From contig NZ_JACNYL010000003.1 of NCBI RefSeq assembly GCF_014692525.1, positions 908,737-972,736 on the forward strand: a DNA stretch of 64,000 bases. Reading direction: 5' to 3'. The position numbers and the translations under genes were made by a program. This DNA is from Sphingobacterium chuzhouense. Lineage in GTDB: Bacteria; Bacteroidota; Bacteroidia; Sphingobacteriales; Sphingobacteriaceae. Positions 35,669 through 43,517 of this stretch are shown piece by piece (the stretch's first letter is position 1; each line of letters begins with the position of its first letter). The notes under the pieces were generated by a model that worked only from the letters and a program-made list of their open reading frames with translations, was not told the DNA's origin and did not search any database.

Positions 35669-36880
35669 TTAATTGATTTGACCATAAAACTGCAATTCAG
35701 ACATCCACATATAACTCGTCTTTCCCCAGGTTTCAAGTATCCTTATCCTTATAAAGCGCGTAAGAGGGACATCTAAAGGAAATGAGTACTCGTGTCCGGC
35801 TTGCGCTGCAGTAACATCTTCTGTACTTACCGACCCTGCTGGCAGCCCAGAAGGTTTCACCATATCACATGTTGTCAACAATGTCCATCCATCAAATGAA
35901 CCGGCAGGATCGGGATCTGTACTTCCCCATACCTCAAAACGCTTCGCACTTCCTCCTGAATATAGAAGATCCTCACGATCAAATGCCCCCCTCTGCCAAT
36001 ATACAAAACGGCTTAATTGAGCGGTTTTCCCCATATCAAACGTAAAATGATGTGGTATGCCCGCCGTCTCATTTGTTCGATACCAAGCCTGCGAATTGGT
36101 GGTTCCTACAAAAACACCACTCCAGAGATTACTCATTACGGATCCACTGACCCATCCTGGAGCTTCCGTCGGAAGAGTAGCAAACATCTGCCTGAATCCA
36201 GAGGGCGGAATACGCTCTTCATATAAAGGGGTCAACTCTTTTGTCATGATTTCCGTTTGATTTCCCCAACGGTCTTTAACCGCAACACCAAAGACAGTAG
36301 GTTCAGCAGCCAATCCTCTTAATGTAAATTCCCCTAATGCTTGACTGGTGTAAAAATTCTGTGTCGGTGCCCAAGCCTCATTTTCATCTTTCCGGAAAAT
36401 CATAATCGATACATGGTTCTGATATTCATTCTGATAAGACAATCTGAACCCGCCAAAATCTTCCGTCATGTCAATAGACTCAAAGACATCCCAAATAGCG
36501 GGTGTGCCCGGTCGCCCTATAATCTCCAACGGTTGCGATCGTTTTAAATTCCGTCCTACACTATAGAGTTTAATCGGATATTCCGAGGTGTCTCCAAACC
36601 CCTCTAGAAGCAAGTTTTTCTTATAATAAGAAGATCTTATCTTCTTCACATTGCCATTTCGCATTTCTACTTCCGCTTCTATATACAATAAATCCCCCTC
36701 AGGAGGTAAAGAATACGAGATACGGATTCCACCAGGAACCCGTTCCAGCTCTGCACTTCTTAAAGTGGCGGGAGGCTCTCCGGAGCTATCCAACCCTTGA
36801 AATGTGTCCTCTCCGCAGCTCCATACCCCAAAGACCAGGAGCAACACTGCATAATGCATTATCTTTATCTGTATCATCAT
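35669..36880 (-). CDS. Surface lipoprotein, DUF4959 + DUF5126 + DUF5000 type
   Basis: 403 residues from the ATG at 36880, which puts the lipobox VFGVWSC at residues 16-22. The frame extends 26 codons further into susD2, giving a poor leader. Order: a DUF4959-like N-terminal domain (SAELERVPGGIRISYSLPPE), a middle fibronectin-like domain (FGGFRLSYQNEYQNHVSIMI), then a discoidin-like DUF5000 module closely similar to that of the 34394 protein (NLWSGVFVG, AWYRTNETAGIPHHF, FEVWGSTDPDP, ETWGKTSYMWMSELQFYG). Probably displays two sugar-binding-like modules on the surface beside SusC2/D2. Confidence 0.86.
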   Translation of the reverse strand: MMIQIKIMHYAVLLLVFGVWSCGEDTFQGLDSSGEPPATLRSAELERVPGGIRISYSLPPEGDLLYIEAEVEMRNGNVKKIRSSYYKKNLLLEGFGDTSEYPIKLYSVGRNLKRSQPLEIIGRPGTPAIWDVFESIDMTEDFGGFRLSYQNEYQNHVSIMIFRKDENEAWAPTQNFYTSQALGEFTLRGLAAEPTVFGVAVKDRWGNQTEIMTKELTPLYEERIPPSGFRQMFATLPTEAPGWVSGSVMSNLWSGVFVGTTNSQAWYRTNETAGIPHHFTFDMGKTAQLSRFVYWQRGAFDREDLLYSGGSAKRFEVWGSTDPDPAGSFDGWTLLTTCDMVKPSGLPAGSVSTEDVTAAQAGHEYSFPLDVPLTRFIRIRILETWGKTSYMWMSELQFYGQIN

Positions 36881-36894
36881 ATTCGATTTATAAA

Positions 36895-38781
36895 TTACCA
36901 TCCTGGCGCTTGCACCAAATTTTGATTTCTTAAAATTTCGGCTTCTTGTATAGGCCATAAATAATCCCGTATGCTAAATTCTTGACTAAACAACAGCATT
37001 GGCCTATAATATTCTTCCGGACTCTCCTGCCCAATATCCCATCCTAATATCGGTTGATTTAACACTTCTACCGATTTCTTCCAGCGACGTAAATCCCAAA
37101 ACCTATGCCCTTCAAAAGCTAATTCGATCAGACGTTCTTGATGAATAATATCGCGCAGACCTTCTTTAGTCGTGAATTTTTCTGGTATTAGTGAATGATT
37201 AATCCAGCTTTCTTCAACCCCTTTCAATCCCGCTCTCTCCCGTACTTTATCGATATAAGCTATTACTTCCGCCGATGGACCATAAGCCTCATTCGCGGCT
37301 TCTGCGTATAACAAATAGAGATCAGGAAGTCGCATAAGGGGAAAAGGATATTGCTGAACAACATAATTATCGTCGCTTGCCGTATTCAGATAGTTAACCA
37401 ATTTCTTAGCCCAATAACCGGTCACAGAATAATTAGTAGGATGCCCCGCAGCTTTTCCGCCAGCCCTCGCCTCTACATAAGCATTATCCACATCATTTAA
37501 CCAACCTGTCCCAAACCAACGTCCACCATCGAAGGCAAGACTACCATAAAAACGAGGCTCCCTGTTAAAGTGTAGCATTGGCAGTCGTTCACCGGGTTTT
37601 AAATATAGCTTATCATGCTCCTCTACTTCTTTCAATGTAAACCGGTCTTGATAAGGATAATTTTTATCTTCTTGAATAGGCACACCATTTTTTGTATAAA
37701 ACTGTTCCGCCATTTTGATAGGTGGCGCATGGACTCCGCTATAATATCCTGGTCCGAGGTGCATACGTGGCTGTGAATAACGCTGCAAGGAATTCCCCAT
37801 ACTGTTATTATCCGCCCAGATGATCTCGCTATTCCACTTTTCTGTGATGGCCCCTCGGAAACTCAACTCTGTTCGTGTCGTATCTGATAATGATGCGCTA
37901 CCAACAGCAGGGACATAAGTATATAATTTATACCCTTGCGATTCACATAATTCAATCGCCTCCCGACAGGCATTGGCAGCACGGATCCATTTTTGTTCAT
38001 CCTCCGTCTGATTGAAAAATACAACCCCTGTTTTGGATTTGAAATTAGAAAAATCCCTATTTCCATTAAAAAGTGGGGAGGCTCCTGTAACGAGTACTTT
38101 TGCTTTCAAAGCTTTTGCGATTACCTTATTAACCCGGCCTTTTTCCGTTGCAGGAAACAAGACATCATCGGGCAGTACTTCTGCAGCTTCATCCAACAAG
38201 TTAATGATATAAGCTACACACTCATCTATTGGTTGTCTAACTACTGCCTTCACTTCATCGACACTAGCTGAAATAGGCAAGTTTTCTCTCATTATCGGAA
38301 TAGGACCATACATGCGCATGAGATAGAAATGAAAGTAAGCTTTTAAAAATTTCACTTCCCCTATCCATAAAGCACGTTCTGTCTCCGTCATATCCCTTAC
38401 AGATGCGATGTTCTCCAAAAAGATATTGCATTCGCGTATACCACGGTACAAATCTGTTGCACCTTCTTTTCCTGCCCAAAAATTTAACAGTGGGTTCACC
38501 ACCCCTTGATTGCCCCGCGCTATTTGCCAATTAGGTCGACCCGACACATTTTGATATAACCATATTTCATCTCCGCTGACAAAATCAGGCACTGCCGAGG
38601 AAGCTGCATGACCAGGCAACCAGGAATAGCAGGTGAACAAATATGATTCTGCCGTATTTCTTGTTCGAAACGCATAATCTATAGTCGCGACATTATCGGG
38701 GACAATATCTAGATAGTTACAGCCAGAAAATCCAATTCCTACCGATAGACCAATCAAAGCCAATATTTTTTTTACTTTCAT
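36895..38781 (-). CDS. SusD/RagB-type surface lipoprotein (second copy)
   Basis: 628 residues from the ATG at 38781 (a GTG directly upstream overlaps the susC2 stop in TAGTGATG). Lipobox GIGFSGC near residue 21. SusD hallmarks: IRECNIFLENI, EVKFLKAYFHFYLMRMYGPIPIM, and LMRLPDLYLLYAEAANEAYG, HQERLIELAFEGHRFWDLRRW, YLWPIQEAEILRNQNLVQAPGW at the end. It is not closely similar to SusD1, so the two systems probably bind different ligands. Coupled to susC2 by a 2-base gap. Confidence 0.95.
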   Translation of the reverse strand: MKVKKILALIGLSVGIGFSGCNYLDIVPDNVATIDYAFRTRNTAESYLFTCYSWLPGHAASSAVPDFVSGDEIWLYQNVSGRPNWQIARGNQGVVNPLLNFWAGKEGATDLYRGIRECNIFLENIASVRDMTETERALWIGEVKFLKAYFHFYLMRMYGPIPIMRENLPISASVDEVKAVVRQPIDECVAYIINLLDEAAEVLPDDVLFPATEKGRVNKVIAKALKAKVLVTGASPLFNGNRDFSNFKSKTGVVFFNQTEDEQKWIRAANACREAIELCESQGYKLYTYVPAVGSASLSDTTRTELSFRGAITEKWNSEIIWADNNSMGNSLQRYSQPRMHLGPGYYSGVHAPPIKMAEQFYTKNGVPIQEDKNYPYQDRFTLKEVEEHDKLYLKPGERLPMLHFNREPRFYGSLAFDGGRWFGTGWLNDVDNAYVEARAGGKAAGHPTNYSVTGYWAKKLVNYLNTASDDNYVVQQYPFPLMRLPDLYLLYAEAANEAYGPSAEVIAYIDKVRERAGLKGVEESWINHSLIPEKFTTKEGLRDIIHQERLIELAFEGHRFWDLRRWKKSVEVLNQPILGWDIGQESPEEYYRPMLLFSQEFSIRDYLWPIQEAEILRNQNLVQAPGW

Positions 38782-38783
38782 CA

Positions 38784-41700
38784 CTAAAAATTAACGTTTA
38801 TACCCAAGTTAAAAACACGTTGTACCGGATAGCCCAAACCGTTTCCTGCCATTTCAACATCCCAAAGTTTAAACCTACTCCATAATAGCAGATTAGTTCC
38901 ACTAACATATACCCGTAACCGTTCCATGTATAGTTTTTTTAATTTTTCCGGATTAACCGAATAACCAATTTCGGCCTGTTTCAAACGTAAAAAACTACCG
39001 TCACGCATAAACCAAGTACTTTGTACATTCGTGTTCGAATTCACTACAGAACTTAACCTCGGCCACAATGCCATAACGTTATTATCTTCTTCAGACCAAT
39101 AACTATCAGCATAGGCTTTTATTAATTGCCTTTCGTTTATAAAAGGAGCCGTTTTTTCTGGGTCTATCCAAAACGACTCCTGAGCAAGACCCTGAAAGAA
39201 CGCTGAGAAATCAAACTGCTTATATCCTAGCGAAAGACCAAATCCATATACAATTTCAGGCATTGTTGGGTTTCCGATAGGCACCTGATCAAGCGGCGTT
39301 ATTTGTCCATCATCGTTAATATCTCTATATTTAATATCGCCTCCCATCACATCAGTACCAAAACTCTGCTGAGGTGCGTTTGCAGCCTCCTCATCATCTA
39401 TGAATAGACGCTCCGCAATATATCCCCATTGTTGGCTTAACGAATAGCCTACCCGCGACTTCCAATATTCCGTAAGATATTCTGGTTCTTCATAGACCTT
39501 AAACGCACTGGTTGCGTACGTAAAGTTACCTCGGGCCGTCAACCACAAAGATGGATTAAAGCTGTGCTGAAAATCAACAGACATGTCCATCCCTTTTCCC
39601 ATCGCTTCACCAACATTAGCGCGTACATCCGCCGAAAGGCCCATATAATCTGGAATGGACGCACGTGTCATCAAAATATTCCTTCTGTGTTCTTTAAAAA
39701 AGTCAGCTTGTATATTTACTTTTTTAAATACTGACGCCTCCACGCCAAGATTTATTTTTTCTGATGTTTCCCAAGTAATGTTGGGATTCTCGTATCTCGC
39801 TATAGATACACCATCCCGTGAATAAATTCTATCAATACCGAATATGGCGCCACGTCCGGTATCATTCATATTCACATTCGACATATAAAAGAACCTGTCC
39901 GTGGGACTTCCGATCTCATCATTCCCAACTAAACCATAGGTTGCCCGCAGCTTTAGCTCAGGCAAAACCGTAGAAAAGGGCTCCCAAAATTTCTCATTGG
40001 ACAACTGCCATGCTATACCATATGCAGGAAAAAAACCAAATCGGTATCGCTCATGAAATCTTTCCGACCCGTTATAGCCAAAGTTAAATTCTGCAAAATA
40101 TCGATTATCATAGGAGTAAGTAAAACGTCCAGATAACCCGAGATTTCTAAAAGGAAGTGTTTGAAGCAAGTCATCTGCATTGGCGCTAATATTTTGCCTC
40201 ATAATAAAAACAGACATAGCACTAACGTTATGTTTCTCTGAAAACACACGATTATAATTCAGCGCAGATTCCATATAAAACTGAGAATAGAGCTCTCTAC
40301 TCCCCAACTTAAAATCCAACCATTCCTGCCCTTCGTTCTCATTAATAACATCTAGCCTATACGTATCATTCATACGATCGTAACCACTTGCAACATAATA
40401 AAAGGGGGCATATTGTCTCGACACTTGAAAATGCGCTCTCCGATTCGTGTTTCCCATTAATCGGAAATTCAACCCACTAGTTATAAAGTCGAGATTTTGT
40501 TTTAATTCTAATTGAGCCATCATTAAGGAGGAAGAGTATTCCCGATAACCTTTGACCATATCAGCATATGGATTAATATAACCAGCTGTCTCTCCATTTT
40601 CTTTGAAAGCATTCCCAAACATAATGTGTTGGATATGCTCATAACCTTCTATAACAGGGAAATATGCAGGAAACATAACAGGGTTTGAGTTCATTACCCG
40701 TTCATACATTGCTGCACCGCCATTCAGCGGGCCTATATAATCATCAAATGACCCATACAACCGAACTCCGAGCTCCGTGGTATTTGTAATGTTGACATCG
40801 ACATTTGAGCGGAGGAGATAAGTTTTAAGATTTATATTATTATTGAAATTATTTCGCCTATCTACTTTTAGCATTCCATTGTCCTTATTAAACGTCCCCG
40901 CGATATAGTATCTTGCGACTTTCCCCCCTCCACTGATACTCATATTGGCTCTCTGATTAATCGTATAAGGTTTGAAAAGCTCTTTTCTCCAGTCGTTAGC
41001 GGGATACATATACGGATTAACCCCTAAAATAGTATTATCAATTTTCTCTTCAGGATAAGGTATACGCGTCATATTTGATGGATCCCTGGTTACGACAGCT
41101 TCATTCCCTAAACGCATATACGTGATTGGATCTGCTAATTCCACATTGGATGTAGGTGCCGAAACGGAGTTTTCCAGTCTAAAATTTAACTTTGCTTTTC
41201 CTTCCGCTCCCTGTTTTGTTGTTACGTAAATAACACCATTAGCGCCCCGAGCCCCATACAAAGCCGTTGCGGTCGCATCTTTCATAATTGAAAAACTTGC
41301 AATATCGTCTGGCTGCAATCTCGCCAAATCAGTTGATGTCAATTCGACGCCATCAATTAAAATCAGCGGGTCAACTTTATAACCAAAAGTCGTTACCCCC
41401 CTAATAAAGAACTCCGCATTATCTTGTCCGGGTTCCCCACTTCGTTGATAAGCTATCATTCCAGCGACTCGTCCTGCTAAAGCGGTTGTCAAATTGCTTG
41501 ATGGAATCTTTAAGTCTGAGGGCTTGACTTGCGTAACAGCGCCAATGACATCTTGTTTACGCTGCGAACCAAATGCGACCACAACAACGTCATCTAATTC
41601 TGACGAGACTGGCTCCATGACTATGTCGATTACTTCTACACCATTAGTCGTCCACTCCTGCGTTTGATATCCCACGATAGAAAATACCAATACGGAGTTA

Positions 41701-41933
41701 GCAGGCACCTCCAAGATATACTTCCCATTCAAATCTGTACTGGTGGCCAGTCGTTGATTACCTTTCACGACAACGGAAGCACCCGTCAATACACGTCCGG
41801 ACGTATCCGTCACTGTTCCTCTTATTTCCTTTATTTGTGCGGTGGTTGAATTCTCCTGAGCTGTAACGGAACTTGCGAATAAATTGCAACAGATGATACT
41901 AGTCATCAGAAAAAAAACAATTAATTGATTCAT
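38784..41933 (-). CDS. SusC/RagA-type TonB-dependent outer-membrane receptor (second copy)
   Basis: 1049 residues. Signal peptide ending ASSVTAQ near 25, a carboxypeptidase-D-like domain (IRGTVTDTSGRVLTGASVVV), TonB-box-like ELDDVVVVAFGSQRK, the plug (LILIDGVELTSTDLARL, KDATATALYGARGANGVIYVTTK) and the barrel to the end. Like SusC1 it lacks an STN domain. It leads an operon with susD2 and two DUF5000 lipoproteins. Its leader is about 230 nt long and contains a short basic ORF; the promoter carries the element shared with susC1. Confidence 0.95.
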   Translation of the reverse strand: MNQLIVFFLMTSIICCNLFASSVTAQENSTTAQIKEIRGTVTDTSGRVLTGASVVVKGNQRLATSTDLNGKYILEVPANSVLVFSIVGYQTQEWTTNGVEVIDIVMEPVSSELDDVVVVAFGSQRKQDVIGAVTQVKPSDLKIPSSNLTTALAGRVAGMIAYQRSGEPGQDNAEFFIRGVTTFGYKVDPLILIDGVELTSTDLARLQPDDIASFSIMKDATATALYGARGANGVIYVTTKQGAEGKAKLNFRLENSVSAPTSNVELADPITYMRLGNEAVVTRDPSNMTRIPYPEEKIDNTILGVNPYMYPANDWRKELFKPYTINQRANMSISGGGKVARYYIAGTFNKDNGMLKVDRRNNFNNNINLKTYLLRSNVDVNITNTTELGVRLYGSFDDYIGPLNGGAAMYERVMNSNPVMFPAYFPVIEGYEHIQHIMFGNAFKENGETAGYINPYADMVKGYREYSSSLMMAQLELKQNLDFITSGLNFRLMGNTNRRAHFQVSRQYAPFYYVASGYDRMNDTYRLDVINENEGQEWLDFKLGSRELYSQFYMESALNYNRVFSEKHNVSAMSVFIMRQNISANADDLLQTLPFRNLGLSGRFTYSYDNRYFAEFNFGYNGSERFHERYRFGFFPAYGIAWQLSNEKFWEPFSTVLPELKLRATYGLVGNDEIGSPTDRFFYMSNVNMNDTGRGAIFGIDRIYSRDGVSIARYENPNITWETSEKINLGVEASVFKKVNIQADFFKEHRRNILMTRASIPDYMGLSADVRANVGEAMGKGMDMSVDFQHSFNPSLWLTARGNFTYATSAFKVYEEPEYLTEYWKSRVGYSLSQQWGYIAERLFIDDEEAANAPQQSFGTDVMGGDIKYRDINDDGQITPLDQVPIGNPTMPEIVYGFGLSLGYKQFDFSAFFQGLAQESFWIDPEKTAPFINERQLIKAYADSYWSEEDNNVMALWPRLSSVVNSNTNVQSTWFMRDGSFLRLKQAEIGYSVNPEKLKKLYMERLRVYVSGTNLLLWSRFKLWDVEMAGNGLGYPVQRVFNLGINVNF

Positions 41934-41956
41934 AATTATTTAAAATGTTAGTGTAT

Positions 41957-42100
41957 TTATAAAAGGTTCAATTGGATAAAGATGCTCTCTGAGACTTTTC
42001 GTCTGGCCTTAACAATCTTTCTCGATATTCTTCGCGAATACCGCGCCAGTGCCAGCTTTATAGGAATTAGCCAACAAAACAAGGAAGGTTTTCTTTTCAT
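41957..42100 (-). CDS. Possible small basic leader ORF upstream of susC2
   Basis: 47 codons starting MKRKPSLFCWLIPIKLAL and continuing with a strongly basic stretch (RYSRRISRKIVKARRK) before a TAA 23 bases ahead of the susC2 ATG. It begins about 70 nt after the predicted promoter, roughly the distance at which susC1 itself begins. No Shine-Dalgarno, which is usual here. It could be a leader peptide, a decayed N-terminus of susC2 or chance. Confidence 0.35.
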   Translation of the reverse strand: MKRKPSLFCWLIPIKLALARYSRRISRKIVKARRKVSESIFIQLNLL

Positions 42101-42145
42101 AATTATAAATTCTATATTTTAAAAATATTACAGATTCTTCGATTA

Positions 42146-42178
42146 GTTTTAAAAACATTAAATAATGTTTCAAATTTA
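42146..42178 (-). promoter_or_regulatory. susC2 promoter with operator-like inverted repeat
   Basis: Reading on the minus strand, TAAATTTG (42178-42171) matches the TAnnTTTG -7 box. It is followed at once by AAACATT-ATTT-AATGTTT (42170-42153), a perfect 7-bp inverted repeat that would cover the transcription start. The same 20-base stretch follows the susC1 box with two differences. Confidence 0.6.
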
Positions 42179-42186
42179 AAAGTCAT

Positions 42187-42198
42187 CTGTTAAGACAG
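42187..42198. promoter_or_regulatory. CTGT-N4-ACAG palindrome upstream of the susC2 promoter
   Basis: CTGTTAAGACAG lies eight bases upstream of the susC2 -7 box, in the -33 area. It shares the CTGTTA half with the palindrome in front of the DeoR-type gene, so it may be a binding site for that regulator. Confidence 0.4.
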
Positions 42199-42261
42199 TA
42201 TCAAATAAGTGTTTACTGTTTGTTAAATATGACCTTGCCGATGTTTTAAAATCTACCACTC

Positions 42262-42303
42262 AGCCCAGAGCTGTGAGCCCAGAGCTGTGAGCCCAGAGCT
42301 GGA
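42262..42303. repeat. Three-copy 14-bp tandem repeat
   Basis: AGCCCAGAGCTGTG occurs at 42262-42275 and 42276-42289, and a third copy begins at 42290 with its last two bases changed. It is an isolated GC-rich island in AT-rich DNA, bordered by AAAATC on one side and GATTTT on the other. Too short for a CRISPR; copy number may vary between strains. Confidence 0.8.
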
Positions 42304-42647
42304 TTTTATTTAAATTTCACCTATTTTTTCTACACTCACCGTAGCTTGAATTGTTTATAATGGCCTCTTCACAAAACTAAAATAAATAAAAAAAAATTAA
42401 AAACAAATAAAAAAAACAAAATTAAATAAATAAAAACCACATAAACAGATATTAAGCATTACCTTAGATAATACGAAAGTATTGATGAGCATCTTTTTTA
42501 TAGAAAATTAAACTTATTCGACTTATTAAAAAGTCTTATTAAATTGCATCAAAACTTTCTAGCTTTGTAACTGAAATATTTTACTTAAGTTTTGTTATCA
42601 ACATACAATACATGTATCATTCTTAATTTTAATTAATAACAAACATT

Positions 42648-42662
42648 CTGTTATGATAACAG
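42648..42662. promoter_or_regulatory. Perfect 15-bp palindrome upstream of the DeoR-type gene
   Basis: CTGTTAT-G-ATAACAG, 36 bases before the ATG at 42698. Symmetry and place suggest an autoregulatory operator of the DeoR/GlpR-family protein. Confidence 0.55.
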
Positions 42663-42697
42663 GAAGTTAACATTTGTAACAATTAGTGGTATAAAAT

Positions 42698-43471
42698 ATG
42701 GTCTCGATAAAAAACATCACGGATAGACACGAGTATATCTTAAAAAAAATTAAAAATAACACAAAAGTCACTATCCAAGAACTGTGTGACGAAATGAAGG
42801 TATCTAGTGTGACTATACGAAAAGATCTCAAACTATTAGAGGAAAAGGAGTTATTGTTTCGGATAAAAGGAGGAGCCTCTAGCACCAACCCGTATGCAGT
42901 GGATCGCCCTATTTTGGTTAAAGAAACGATTAATTCGGAAGAAAAGAATCGAATAGCAAAAGCAGCCATACAAATGATTCAAGATACCGACTCTATTTTG
43001 ATCGGATCTGGCACAACCGCATATGCCTTGGCCCGACATCTAAATCCCGAACATCCGCTTACGGTGATTACACCCGCTCTAAAAGTCGCGTTAGAACTAT
43101 CAAACAAGCCAAGCATAGAAGTATTGCAATTAGGAGGACTGATTCGACCCAACTCATCTTCCGTGGCCGGACAATACGCTATGCGAATCCTCGAAGATGT
43201 ATCGTGCGGGATTCTATTCTTAGGCGTTGACGGAATTGATCTGGAGTTTGGAATAACGATCAGCAACATAACGGAAGCGACGCTCAACCAAAAAATGTTA
43301 CAAACATCACAAAAAATTGTCATCCTTGCTGACAGCACCAAATTCGGAAGAAGGGGGCTAGGAAAAGTCTGTAACCTGGAAGATGTAGATTACATTGTTA
43401 CAGACAATAACACTTCAAAAAAATATATCCTTGCGTTGGAAGAAGCAGGCATACAGGTTATTATTGCATAA
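42698..43471 (+). CDS. DeoR/GlpR family transcriptional regulator
   Basis: 257 residues. N-terminal winged helix: RHEYILKKIKNNTKVTIQELCDEMKVSSVTIRKDLKLLEEKELLFRIKGGA carries the family signature (residues 8-60). The sugar-phosphate-binding domain follows (IGSGTTAYALARHL near 105, IEVLQLGGLIRPNSSSVAG, FLGVDGIDLEFGITISNITEA, ILADSTKFGRRG). Members usually repress and are released by a phosphorylated sugar or polyol. It is the only regulator in the catabolic locus and sits at its end beside susC2, so it likely controls the locus; the kinases would make its effector. The gene stops inside a hairpin. Confidence 0.92.
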   Translation: MVSIKNITDRHEYILKKIKNNTKVTIQELCDEMKVSSVTIRKDLKLLEEKELLFRIKGGASSTNPYAVDRPILVKETINSEEKNRIAKAAIQMIQDTDSILIGSGTTAYALARHLNPEHPLTVITPALKVALELSNKPSIEVLQLGGLIRPNSSSVAGQYAMRILEDVSCGILFLGVDGIDLEFGITISNITEATLNQKMLQTSQKIVILADSTKFGRRGLGKVCNLEDVDYIVTDNNTSKKYILALEEAGIQVIIA

Positions 43472-43503
43472 GAGGCAAATGGGTTTTTCCCTTTGCCTCT
43501 TAT
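43468..43503. terminator. Hairpin between convergent genes
   Basis: ATAAGAGGCAAA (43468-43479) pairs perfectly with TTTGCCTCTTAT (43492-43503), with GGGTTTTTCCC in the loop that can extend the stem. The U-tract is poor. It overlaps the deoR-type stop and lies just before the stop of the 43518 gene; probably a two-way transcription barrier. Confidence 0.65.
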
Positions 43504-43517
43504 CATTATAAAAAGGA

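Larger units (their letters stand above)
41934..42697. promoter_or_regulatory. Control region between susC2 and the DeoR-type regulator
   Basis: 764 bp of mostly AT-rich DNA between divergent genes. It holds a possible 47-codon ORF (41957-42100), a -7 box on the minus strand at 42171-42178 with an inverted repeat over the start site (42153-42170), a CTGT-TAAG-ACAG palindrome (42187-42198), a three-copy 14-bp tandem repeat (42262-42303) and a perfect 15-bp palindrome (42648-42662). About 42310-42640 is low-complexity A/T sequence in which I see nothing further. Confidence 0.6.

Noticed and set aside
36881..36958. 26-codon N-terminal extension of the DUF4959-type lipoprotein into susD2
   Set aside because: It would put a charged stretch before the lipoprotein signal; the ATG at 36880 gives a normal leader.
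42262..42303. CRISPR array
   Set aside because: Units are 14 bp, directly adjoining without spacers, only three copies, and no cas genes are present.
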